Of a DNA stretch of 64,000 nt, positions 1 through 7,739 are shown one piece after another; the stretch's first letter is position 1, and each line of letters begins with the position of its first letter. Made by a program: the position numbers and the translations under genes. Origin of the DNA: Ferruginibacter sp. Lineage in GTDB: Bacteria; Bacteroidota; Bacteroidia; Chitinophagales; Chitinophagaceae. The stretch spans positions 336,538 to 400,537 of the forward strand of contig JAGOAX010000004.1 of assembly GCA_017983695.1 (NCBI GenBank). The letters are read 5' to 3'. The notes under the pieces are model-generated. The model was not told the origin of the DNA. It was given only the letters and a program-made list of their open reading frames with translations, and ran no database searches.

Positions 1-1
1 T

Positions 2-331
2 CCTGCATTACAGGCAGCAAAAAAATTGGTTGCTCAAAATATTAATGCCACAGTGATCAGCATGCATACCATCAAACCATTGGATACAGCATTGATAGAT
101 ATGATGGCTAAAAAATGCATGGCCATTGTTACAGTAGAAGAGCATAGTGTGTATGGGGGACTGGGGGAAGCCTGTGCGTCCCATCTTTTACAAAATGGAT
201 TTACAAAACCATTTAAAATTATTGGTATACCGGATGAATATACTGTTACCGGTTCTCAGACAGAAATAATGAATCATTATGGAATTTCTGAAACAGGTAT
301 TGCAGATACCGTTATTGAACTATTAAAATAA
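2..331 (+). CDS. Transketolase C-terminal subunit (3' end only)
   Basis: The reading frame is open from the left edge, so the start lies outside the window; the TTG at 26 is internal. The visible 109 residues match the end of the transketolase C-terminal domain, with the typical stretch VISMHTIKPLD followed by EEHSVYGGLGEA. In split transketolases this subunit pairs with an N-terminal TPP-binding subunit, expected just upstream. The stop is 20 nt before an ABC sugar importer, and an FGGY kinase follows. That trio (split transketolase, ribose-type importer, FGGY kinase) matches the published D-apiose route in which apulose-4-phosphate is cleaved by the transketolase AplAB. A general pentose-phosphate role remains possible. 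Confidence 0.88.
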   Translation, partial: PALQAAKKLVAQNINATVISMHTIKPLDTALIDMMAKKCMAIVTVEEHSVYGGLGEACASHLLQNGFTKPFKIIGIPDEYTVTGSQTEIMNHYGISETGIADTVIELLK

Positions 332-350
332 AACCGATTAAATAAGCTAT

Positions 351-1304
351 ATGAACAAAATAAACCGACTTTCTTTTTTATTGATGCTTGCTGCTCTTTG
401 TGTTTTTTCTGCCTGTAACAATGCCGGTGGCGAAAAGAAGAAAGCAAAAAAGATGGCGATCGTGGTATCTACCTTAAATAATCCGTGGTTTGTATTTTTA
501 GCAGAAACTGCTGCTGCCAAAGCAAAAGCATTGGGCTATGAAACCAAGATTTTCGATTCGCAGAATAACACAGCAGTAGAAACAGATAATTTTGAAAATA
601 TATTGGTGTCAGATTATTGTGCTATACTTTTTAATCCTACTGATGCCGATGGCTCTGTTGCCAATGTAAAAAAAGCAAAAGAAGCAGGAGTGGCTGTTTT
701 TTGTATGGATAGAGAGATCAATGCAAAAGGTGTTGCCACATCACAAATATTATCAGATGGATACAGCGGCAGTGTAGAGATTGCAAAATATTTTGTGGAG
801 GTGATGAATAAGAAAGGTACTTATGTAGAGTTACTGGGTATTACCGGCGATAATAACACCAGGGCAAGGTCGAGTGGTTTTCATAGTGTGGTGGATAATT
901 ATCCTGAATTAAAAATGGTAGCACAACAGAGTGCTGACTTTGATCGCAATAAAGGTATGGAAGTGATGGAATCGATGTTGCAGGCACACCCTGATATTAC
1001 TGGTGTATTTTGTGGCAATGATGCTATGGCCATGGGAGCATACCAGGCATTGGTGGGTGCAGGAAAAGAGAAGACGGTTAAAGTATTTGGTTTTGATGGT
1101 GCCGACGATGCAATAAAGTCTATTAAAGAAAATAAGCTGACAGCAACCGGGATGCAGTTTCCAAAAATTATGGCGGAGAAAGCAGCTGAATTTGCTGATG
1201 AATATTATAAAGGTAAAAGAGATTTTGCAGAAAAAATTCCGGTAGCAGTGGAACTGGTAACTGCAAAAAACGTAGATGATTATATCGGCTTTGGGAAAAA
1301 ATAA
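351..1304 (+). CDS. Sugar ABC transporter substrate-binding lipoprotein (RbsB-like)
   Basis: This 317-residue protein has a lipoprotein signal peptide: a basic start, a hydrophobic core and the lipobox FSAC with Cys22 as the lipidation site. The mature part is a periplasmic-binding-protein type 1 fold of the ribose/galactose kind. Typical segments are STLNNPWF near the N-terminus, the hinge region with [16 protein letters not shown], and [13 protein letters not shown] near residue 220. It would capture a monosaccharide for the importer encoded next. The ligand cannot be read from sequence; D-apiose, ribose or another pentose are the candidates from context. It forms one operon with DUF2291, the ATPase and the permease. 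Confidence 0.9.
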   Translation: MNKINRLSFLLMLAALCVFSACNNAGGEKKKAKKMAIVVSTLNNPWFVFLAETAAAKAKALGYETKIFDSQNNTAVETDNFENILVSDYCAILFNPTDADGSVANVKKAKEAGVAVFCMDREINAKGVATSQILSDGYSGSVEIAKYFVEVMNKKGTYVELLGITGDNNTRARSSGFHSVVDNYPELKMVAQQSADFDRNKGMEVMESMLQAHPDITGVFCGNDAMAMGAYQALVGAGKEKTVKVFGFDGADDAIKSIKENKLTATGMQFPKIMAEKAAEFADEYYKGKRDFAEKIPVAVELVTAKNVDDYIGFGKK

Positions 1305-1309
1305 TTGTG

Positions 1310-1936
1310 ATGAACAAAAAGTTGATACGCTATATAGTATTTGTGATTGTTGCCGGGTTGCTACTGTATAACAGTGTGTATTTTAAAAAACTGGATGCCA
1401 AAATGGAAGTGGTGCAAATGGATCTTGACCCGGTGGCATTTGCACAAAAATTTTGGGCAAATTTTACTGCAGCTACCGACAGTGCTGTAGAGATAAACAG
1501 TTTTGTCCAACAATTGAAAACAGACGCAGCAGCAACTGTAGCAAAATATGCTAAATCGCAGGGTATAGGCAATACAGCATATGTTTTAGTAAAAGGCGAA
1601 GGTATTGTCAATGCAATAAATGAAGATGATGTGCTGCTGCTGGTTAACCCAGGTACACAGGAAATAAAAGTTAAAATAAATACAGGAATTTATTTTGGCA
1701 ATGCGGTAAGAGATGTTACCGGCAAAATAAAAATGGGAGATTTTAGAAACACGATGGATTATAATAATGTTTCGGGTGAGTTGAATAAAATAGTACGCAG
1801 TAAAATTGTTATGCCTTTTAAAGCAAATGCCAAAAAAGGGCAACTTGTACAATTTGCTGGCTGTATTGAACTGAATACAGAAAAAATTAATGCTGATGAT
1901 ATAACGGTATTGCCCGTTAAAATAATTGCTCAATAA
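1310..1936 (+). CDS. DUF2291 lipoprotein-like component of sugar ABC operon
   Basis: This protein of about 208 residues has one N-terminal membrane segment (IRYIVFVIVAGLLLYNSVYF) and a soluble domain. The pattern KKLDAKM...DPVAFAQKFW and the later KGEGIV...DVLLLVN/FGNAVRDVTG identify DUF2291. This family is found almost only inside ribose-type ABC transporter operons, and its biochemical role is not known. I chose ATG 1310 rather than the in-frame GTG at 1307, because the two codons are adjacent and ATG is the stronger start. The 3' end overlaps the first codons of the ATPase gene, which suggests translational coupling. Confidence 0.8.
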   Translation: MNKKLIRYIVFVIVAGLLLYNSVYFKKLDAKMEVVQMDLDPVAFAQKFWANFTAATDSAVEINSFVQQLKTDAAATVAKYAKSQGIGNTAYVLVKGEGIVNAINEDDVLLLVNPGTQEIKVKINTGIYFGNAVRDVTGKIKMGDFRNTMDYNNVSGELNKIVRSKIVMPFKANAKKGQLVQFAGCIELNTEKINADDITVLPVKIIAQ

Positions 1937-3434
1937 ATTGCTGCAAACAAAAAACATAACTAAAAAATTCCCCGGTGTTACAGCGCTGGAAAATGTATGC
2001 CTGCAAATTGATGCCGGAAAAGTTACAGCTATTATTGGAGAAAATGGTGCAGGCAAATCTACCCTGATGAAAATCTTGTCCGGTGTTTATCCAGATTATG
2101 AAGGACAGATTATTTTTAAAGACAAACCAGTTCAGTTTAATGGTACTGCAGCAGCACAAAATGCAGGTATCGCTATTATTCACCAGGAACTGAACCTGAT
2201 CCCTTATCTTACCATTACCGAAAATATATTTTTAGGCAGAGAGCTGGTTACCGCATTTGGTTTGCTTGATAAAAAAGCCATGCAAAAAAAAGCAACAGCT
2301 TTATTGCATACACTTTCTGTTGATGTACCTGCAGATACTTTGGTGGCAGCATTAAAAGTTGGGCAGCAGCAAATGGTGGAAATTGCAAAAGCCTTATTGC
2401 TGGATGCTGATCTTATCATTATGGATGAACCTACATCTGCCATTACAGAAGCAGAGGTAGAAACCCTGTTTAAAGTAATTAGCCAGTTAAGAAAAGAGAA
2501 TAAAGCCATAGTCTACATTTCTCACAAATTGAATGAACTGTTTAAAATGGCCGATAATTATATTGTTTTGAGAGATGGCAAAACAATTGAATCCGGCTTA
2601 ATGAAGGATATTACGCATGATGAATTGATCAGGAAAATGGTGGGTAGAGAAATAACCCCCATGCAAAAAGAATTTCCAGGTAATGCGGCTACCCAATTAT
2701 TACGTGTTGAAAATATTTGCCTCAAACAAAAAAACAAACCGGGTAAACTGCATAATATTTCCTTTACTATTAACAGTGGCGAAATTGTGGGCATATTTGG
2801 ATTGATGGGGGCAGGACGTACAGAATTACTGGAAACTATTTTTGGATTGCATCCGTCAGCATCATCAGGTAATATTCAAATAGAAAATAAAAAGATCAGT
2901 ATAAAAAAACCAGCTGATGCTATTAATGCAGGTATTGTATTACTGCCGGAAGATAGAAAAAAAGATGGCCTTGTACTGGGCATGGAAGTAAAGAAAAATA
3001 TCAGCCTGCCCTGTTTGCAACAGGTAGAGTCGATGGGTTTACTGAATGATAAAAAGGAAACAGCCCTTGCAAAAAAACATATTCAGCAGTTAGGCATTAA
3101 AACACCTTCCGAAAAACAAATTACTAAAAACTTAAGTGGCGGTAACCAGCAAAAAATTGTATTGGCAAAATGGCTGGAGCGTAATCCAAAAATTTTATTG
3201 CTGGATGAACCCACAAGAGGCATTGATGTAAATGCAAAAAACGAAATGTATAAACTGATGCAGGATTTGGTAAGCAATGGAATGGGTATTATTATGGTAT
3301 CATCAGAGCTTACGGAAATATTAGCGGTATCAAACAGGGTACTGGTAATGGCAGAAGGAAGGATAACAAAAGAAATTCCTGTAAGCGAAGCAACAGAAGA
3401 CAATATTTTAAAAGCTGCAATTTCAATAAACTAA
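1926..3434 (+). CDS. Sugar ABC transporter ATP-binding protein, double NBD (RbsA/MglA type)
   Basis: This is a 502-residue fusion of two nucleotide-binding domains, as in RbsA and MglA. Domain 1 has Walker A GENGAGKST (about 38-46) and Walker B LIIMDEPTSAI. Domain 2 has the degenerate Walker A GLMGAGRTE typical of this family, the signature LSGGNQQK and Walker B LLLDEPTRGID. The protein powers import of the sugar bound by the lipoprotein at 351. There is no ATG near the conserved N-terminus; TTG at 1926 (overlapping the DUF2291 gene) or TTG at 1938 are the only options, and 1926 is given. The permease starts 1 nt after the stop. Confidence 0.93.
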   Translation: MLNKLLQTKNITKKFPGVTALENVCLQIDAGKVTAIIGENGAGKSTLMKILSGVYPDYEGQIIFKDKPVQFNGTAAAQNAGIAIIHQELNLIPYLTITENIFLGRELVTAFGLLDKKAMQKKATALLHTLSVDVPADTLVAALKVGQQQMVEIAKALLLDADLIIMDEPTSAITEAEVETLFKVISQLRKENKAIVYISHKLNELFKMADNYIVLRDGKTIESGLMKDITHDELIRKMVGREITPMQKEFPGNAATQLLRVENICLKQKNKPGKLHNISFTINSGEIVGIFGLMGAGRTELLETIFGLHPSASSGNIQIENKKISIKKPADAINAGIVLLPEDRKKDGLVLGMEVKKNISLPCLQQVESMGLLNDKKETALAKKHIQQLGIKTPSEKQITKNLSGGNQQKIVLAKWLERNPKILLLDEPTRGIDVNAKNEMYKLMQDLVSNGMGIIMVSSELTEILAVSNRVLVMAEGRITKEIPVSEATEDNILKAAISIN

Positions 3435-3435
3435 A

Positions 3436-4410
3436 ATGAGCCTCGGAAAATATAAAAATAATTTAAGTAAACTGCAATCGCTAATTGCACTGTTACTGCT
3501 TTGTATTGTATTTGCAGTGTTATCCGATAAATTTTTTACAGTTGCTAATGGCCTGAATGTAATGCGGCAGATATCTGTAAACATCTGTATCGCTGTCGGC
3601 ATGACCTTAATTATTCTTACGGCAGGCATTGATCTGTCCGTAGGTTCTGTACTGGCATTATGCGGCGCTATTACAGCAGGCTTATTAAAAAACGGCATTG
3701 CCTTACCTTCTTTTAATTTATTTATTGGCTTCACCATTGCAGGTGCTATACTTGCAGGCATTGTAGTGGGCAGCCTCTTAGGTTTTTTTAACGGGCTGGT
3801 TATTACAAAATTTAAAGTACCGCCCTTTGTTGCAACGTTGGCCATGCTTACCATTGCAAGGGGCTTAACCATGTTGTACACCAATGGGTTTCCTATCAGC
3901 TCATTCAGCAGCTCATTTACTTATATTGGTGGAGGCTGGTTATTTGGGCTACCCGTTCCTGTCTGGATTGCAGCCATCATCGTTATTGCAGCCATCATCG
4001 TTACAAAGAAAATAAAACTGGGCCGTTATATTTTTGCCATTGGCGGTAACGAAAATGCGGCAAGGCTGTCGGGCATTAATATCAACAAAGTAAAAATAAT
4101 GGTGTACACTATTGCCGGTGCACTGGCAGCTGTGGGCGGCATTATTGTTACCGCAAGGCTCGACTCTGCACAACCTAATGCCGGTAGCAGTTACGAGTTG
4201 GATGCTATTGCTGCAGTGGTTATTGGTGGTACTTCCTTAAGTGGCGGCCGTGGCAGTATCTGGGGAACTGTATTGGGTGCGTTGATCATTGGTGTACTTA
4301 ACAATGGCCTGGTGTTGCTGGATGTTTCACCGTTCTGGCAACAGGTGGTAAAAGGTGGCGTAATTTTATTGGCAGTAATTATTGATAAGATGAATACAAA
4401 GAATGAATAA
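3436..4410 (+). CDS. Sugar ABC transporter permease (RbsC-like)
   Basis: This 324-residue, very hydrophobic protein has about ten membrane segments. The motifs GMTLIILTAGIDLSVGS, GLTMLYTNG and the EAA-like loop GGNENAARLSGINI are those of ribose/xylose/galactose ABC permeases (BPD_transp_2). It forms the membrane channel for the importer. It starts directly after the ATPase stop and ends about 125 nt before the FGGY kinase. The gap after it contains two dispersed repeats. Confidence 0.93.
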   Translation: MSLGKYKNNLSKLQSLIALLLLCIVFAVLSDKFFTVANGLNVMRQISVNICIAVGMTLIILTAGIDLSVGSVLALCGAITAGLLKNGIALPSFNLFIGFTIAGAILAGIVVGSLLGFFNGLVITKFKVPPFVATLAMLTIARGLTMLYTNGFPISSFSSSFTYIGGGWLFGLPVPVWIAAIIVIAAIIVTKKIKLGRYIFAIGGNENAARLSGININKVKIMVYTIAGALAAVGGIIVTARLDSAQPNAGSSYELDAIAAVVIGGTSLSGGRGSIWGTVLGALIIGVLNNGLVLLDVSPFWQQVVKGGVILLAVIIDKMNTKNE

Positions 4411-4535
4411 TTTTTTGAGACCGGCTTTTGTTTTTCATGGCATCATCGTTGCGTCGCACTCTTGTACTGGTAGTTCTTTATTCATCTTTCATCTAAGCGT
4501 AAAACTATTTTATAACTCATAATTCATCATTTATC
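4411..4535. repeat. Intergenic repeats: family A copy (4411-4470) and family D copy (4505-4547)
   Basis: On the - strand, 4411-4470 reads as a copy of repeat family A: it contains GTACAAGAGTGCGACGC, then AACGATGATGCCATG, and ends in a run of A. The next part is an ACTCATAATTCATCATTT-like family D repeat that runs into the kinase coding frame. No promoter motif of the Bacteroidota type (TTG...TAnnTTTG) is evident. The poly-U end of the family A copy in the mRNA could act as a weak terminator or processing site. Confidence 0.6.
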
Positions 4536-6029
4536 ATTCACCATTCAAAATACATATTAGCAATCGACCAGGGCACCAGCTCTACTAAAACATTGATCTT
4601 TGATGAAGCCGGGATTGCTGTTGCCAAAGGCTCAGAAGATCTGCATACAAATTATTTCGACAATGGTTTTGTGGAGCAGGATCCGGAAGGGATTTTCAGA
4701 AATGTTCTGGCATCTGTAAAAAAATGCCTTGAAAATTTTTCAGCGAAGGGACTTGCTGTAAATGCAATTAGTTCTATTGGTATTTCCAATCAACGGGAAA
4801 CTTTTATTGTATGGGATAAAAATGGTCAGCCATTACACAATGCAGTGGTATGGCAATGTAAACGTTCGGTATCTATTTGCGAAGAGTTAAAACAAAAAGG
4901 TCTTTCTGACAGCGTTAATCAAAAAACAGGATTAGTAATTGATCCGTATTTTTCTGCTACAAAATTAATATGGCTGTTCCGGCATAATCAAAAAGTAAGG
5001 GAAGCGGTGCAAAACGGCAACGCTTTTTTCGGGACGATAGATACCTGGCTTTTATATAAACTCACAAACGGAAATGAATATTCAACGGATTATACCAATG
5101 CCTCAAGAACATTGTTTTTTAACCTGCATACTTTACAATGGAATAATGAACTGATCAACGAATTCGGATTCGGCGGTATCAATCTTCCTCAAATAAAATC
5201 ATCGGCTGCAGTATTTGGTATAACAGATTGTAATGGGTTGTTTTCAAAACCAATTCCAATCACCGCTATGATCGGCGATTCACATGCCGCTGCCTTTGGC
5301 GAAGGCTGTTTTGAAAAAGGAACTGCCAAAGCTACATTAGGAACAGGGTGCAGTATATTAATGAATATCGGCGATAAACCTGTTCAATCTAAAAATGGAA
5401 TGGTTACAACAGTTTGCTGGAGTATTGATGGAAGAATTGATTATGCATTGGAAGGGGTAATAGTAAGTTGCGGAGCCACCATCGAATGGTTAAAAAAGGA
5501 ATTAAATTTATTTACAGGCAGCAGGGAAACAGCTGCAATGGCAACCGCTGTTGCAGACAATGGCGGTGTGTATTTAATTCCAGCCTTCAGCGGATTAGGA
5601 TCGCCGCATTGGGATATGGAACGCAGGGCATCTTTAACAGGAATGAGTTTTGGAACCACAAAAAATCATATTGTACGGGCTGCACTGGAATCTATCCCTT
5701 ACCAGATTAAAGATGTGATTGTAGCAATGGAGAAAGATGCGGATGTATCATTGCAGGAATTAAATGCTGATGGTGGCATTACAGCCAATGAATTTGTAAT
5801 ACAATTTTTGGCAGACCTGTTACAAAAAAATGTAGCTACTATTGGCAATCCGGATGTATCTGCATTGGGTGCTGCATACCTTGCAGGATTGCAATCCGGT
5901 GTATATTTAAGTATCGAACACCTGCAACAACTGAATAAAGAAAAAAAGTATCACCAGCCTTCAACTGAAACTGTTATTGTAAACAGAGGATATGCCGGCT
6001 GGCAGCAAACTATAAAAACCAATCGTTGA
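4536..6029 (+). CDS. FGGY-family carbohydrate kinase (glycerol kinase-like)
   Basis: This protein of about 497 residues phosphorylates a polyol or ketose with ATP. It shows GlpK-type motifs: the N-terminal phosphate loop LAIDQGTSSTKT, then SSIGISNQRET, GLVIDPYFSATK, TIDTWLLYKLT and DYTNASRT, and the C-terminal ADGG segment. The glycerol-kinase GDQQAALFGQ motif is changed to GDSHAAAFGE. The conserved N-terminus lies upstream of the first canonical start (TTG 4593), and the frame back to the stop at 4500-4502 has no ATG, GTG or TTG. ATT at 4536 is used as the best guess, because it leaves only a few residues before KYILAIDQG. Beside a split transketolase and an importer, a D-apulose kinase role (AplK-like) is plausible. 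Glycerol or another ketose are alternatives. Confidence 0.82.
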   Translation: MHHSKYILAIDQGTSSTKTLIFDEAGIAVAKGSEDLHTNYFDNGFVEQDPEGIFRNVLASVKKCLENFSAKGLAVNAISSIGISNQRETFIVWDKNGQPLHNAVVWQCKRSVSICEELKQKGLSDSVNQKTGLVIDPYFSATKLIWLFRHNQKVREAVQNGNAFFGTIDTWLLYKLTNGNEYSTDYTNASRTLFFNLHTLQWNNELINEFGFGGINLPQIKSSAAVFGITDCNGLFSKPIPITAMIGDSHAAAFGEGCFEKGTAKATLGTGCSILMNIGDKPVQSKNGMVTTVCWSIDGRIDYALEGVIVSCGATIEWLKKELNLFTGSRETAAMATAVADNGGVYLIPAFSGLGSPHWDMERRASLTGMSFGTTKNHIVRAALESIPYQIKDVIVAMEKDADVSLQELNADGGITANEFVIQFLADLLQKNVATIGNPDVSALGAAYLAGLQSGVYLSIEHLQQLNKEKKYHQPSTETVIVNRGYAGWQQTIKTNR

Positions 6030-7567
6030 AAAAATATTTAACCATATTCTGTTTTGTTTTTTGTGCAGGTAATTTATCTGCACAAAAAAATGCCTTGAAA
6101 CCATTTTTGCTTAAGAAATCCAATTACAAGCATTATGTTGATTACTTCAACAAAATGGAAGACGAGAATATCAAACAGGCCATACCCAACGACAGTGCCT
6201 GGAGCTGGATGCAAAAAAATATTCCACTTTTTGAATGCCCGCAACAAAATTTTGAAGAAATATTTTATTACCGCTGGTGGACGTTGCGTAAGCATATTAA
6301 GAAAACAGAAAAGGGTTTTGTGTTTACTGAATTTTTAGTGCAACGCAGTTATGCCGACAAATACAATCTAATCAGTAGTGGATTAGGCCATCATATTTAC
6401 GAGAGCCGCTGGCTGCATGATAAAAAGTATATGGATGAAAACCTGTTGGTGTGGCTGCGTGGGAATAATGGTAAACCTATGAGTAAACTCCGGTTCTACA
6501 GCGGCTGGTACACCGATGCTATTTACAACCGGTACCTTGTAAACAATGATAAAAAATTTCTAGTTGATGTACTCCCGGATTTGGAAAACGATTATTTGAC
6601 ATGGGAAAGTGATAAGAAAGTATCCGGCGGATTATTCTGGCAGTATGATGTACGGGATGCCATGGAAGAAACCATCAGCGGGGGACGAAAAGAAAAGAAC
6701 CCAAGGCCGAGCATTAATGCATATATGTATGGGAATTCAGTTGCCATGCGACAAATTAATTTATTGGCAGGTCAAGCTGGCCAGACTTTTTTGTATAAAG
6801 TAAAATCAGATTCTCTCAAATCGTTAGTGCAGTCGAAACTTTGGAACAACAATCATAATTTTTTTGAAGTACGTAAAGAACAAGGTGATACGCTTGCCAA
6901 TGTAAAAGAAGAAATTGGGTTTATTCCCTGGTATTTTAATATGCCCGACAGCAATTATAATATTGCCTGGAAAAGCTTAACCGATACCAAAACATTTTGT
7001 GCGCCATTTGGTATTACCACTGCCGATCGAAGCCATCCATTATTCAGAACACATGGCTGCTGCAAATGCGAATGGGATGGAGCTGTATGGCCCTTCGCCA
7101 CTTCGCAAACATTAACAGCCATGGCTAATTTGCTGAATAATTACAAACAGGATTATGTGGCAGATAGTAACTATTTCGATTTATTGGAAACCTATGTTGA
7201 ATCCCAGTATTACCGTGGCCGGCCATACATTGGGGAGTACTTAGATGAGAAAACTGGTTATTGGTTAAAAGGTGATGAAGAAAGGAGTCGTTATTACAAT
7301 CATTCAACTTTTAATGATTTAATTATAACAGGGTTGATAGGTTTGCGGCCAAGAGCAGATGATGTAATAGAAGTAAATCCTTTGGTACCTGCCGGTAAAT
7401 GGGATTGGTTTTGTTTGGACAATGTGTTGTATCATGGAAAAATTATTACCATTGTTTGGGATAAAACAGGGTTGAAATATAAAAAAGGAAAAGGCTTGAG
7501 TGTGTGGGTGAATGGAAAAAAAGTGGCATCAAGCTTAGTCTTGGAAAAAGTAACTGGTAAAATGTAA
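6026..7567 (+). CDS. Exported six-hairpin glycoside hydrolase (MGH1-like)
   Basis: This 513-residue protein begins at TTG 6026, overlapping the kinase stop. Its signal peptide is KKYLTIFCFVFCAGNLSAQ, so it acts in the periplasm or outside the cell. The body is rich in aromatic residues and looks like an (alpha/alpha)6 toroid. The segment CKCEWDGAVWPFATSQTLTA is the hallmark of MGH1-like/GH63-GH37-type hydrolases of Bacteroidota, and the C-terminus has a small beta domain (VNPLVPAGKWDWFCLDNVLYHG). I cannot assign a GH family number or a substrate. It is the first exported enzyme of the locus and is cotranscribed with the transport genes. Confidence 0.65.
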   Translation: MKKYLTIFCFVFCAGNLSAQKNALKPFLLKKSNYKHYVDYFNKMEDENIKQAIPNDSAWSWMQKNIPLFECPQQNFEEIFYYRWWTLRKHIKKTEKGFVFTEFLVQRSYADKYNLISSGLGHHIYESRWLHDKKYMDENLLVWLRGNNGKPMSKLRFYSGWYTDAIYNRYLVNNDKKFLVDVLPDLENDYLTWESDKKVSGGLFWQYDVRDAMEETISGGRKEKNPRPSINAYMYGNSVAMRQINLLAGQAGQTFLYKVKSDSLKSLVQSKLWNNNHNFFEVRKEQGDTLANVKEEIGFIPWYFNMPDSNYNIAWKSLTDTKTFCAPFGITTADRSHPLFRTHGCCKCEWDGAVWPFATSQTLTAMANLLNNYKQDYVADSNYFDLLETYVESQYYRGRPYIGEYLDEKTGYWLKGDEERSRYYNHSTFNDLIITGLIGLRPRADDVIEVNPLVPAGKWDWFCLDNVLYHGKIITIVWDKTGLKYKKGKGLSVWVNGKKVASSLVLEKVTGKM

Positions 7568-7574
7568 AAAAAAC

Positions 7575-7639
7575 GAACCACATAAGACACAAAGGCACTT
7601 GAGTTTTTTCTTATGTTTCTTAAATGCCTTATGTGGTTC
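7575..7639. repeat. Palindromic element with 12-bp perfect arms
   Basis: The arms GAACCACATAAG (7575-7586) and CTTATGTGGTTC (7628-7639) are perfectly complementary, and the sequence between them is partly complementary too (AAAGGCA / TTAAATGCC). It lies 8 nt after the stop of the six-hairpin hydrolase and is followed by a run of A. It can fold in RNA and may end or process the upstream transcript. It looks like a dispersed intergenic repeat. Confidence 0.65.
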
Positions 7640-7665
7640 AAAAAAAAGTTGAATAAGGAACAGAA

Positions 7666-7733
7666 CTATGAAGTGAGTGACACAACGATGCTGCCATGAA
7701 AAACTGAAGCTGGTAACAAAAAAAAATTTAATC
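7666..7733 (+). repeat. Dispersed repeat family A, copy 2
   Basis: The sequence AAGTGAGTGACACAACGATG, then CTGCCATGAAAAAC, then a run of A, matches the copies near 26544, 28487 and 29828. It fills the gap before the GH2 gene at 7740, so the upstream ATG-like codons in frame with that gene belong to the repeat and not to the protein. Confidence 0.6.
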
Positions 7734-7739
7734 AGAGCA

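Noticed and set aside
1586..2056. 156-residue - strand ORF
   Set aside because: It is antisense to DUF2291 and the ABC ATPase, both well supported.
3423..3884. 153-residue - strand ORF
   Set aside because: Shadow of the ABC permease.
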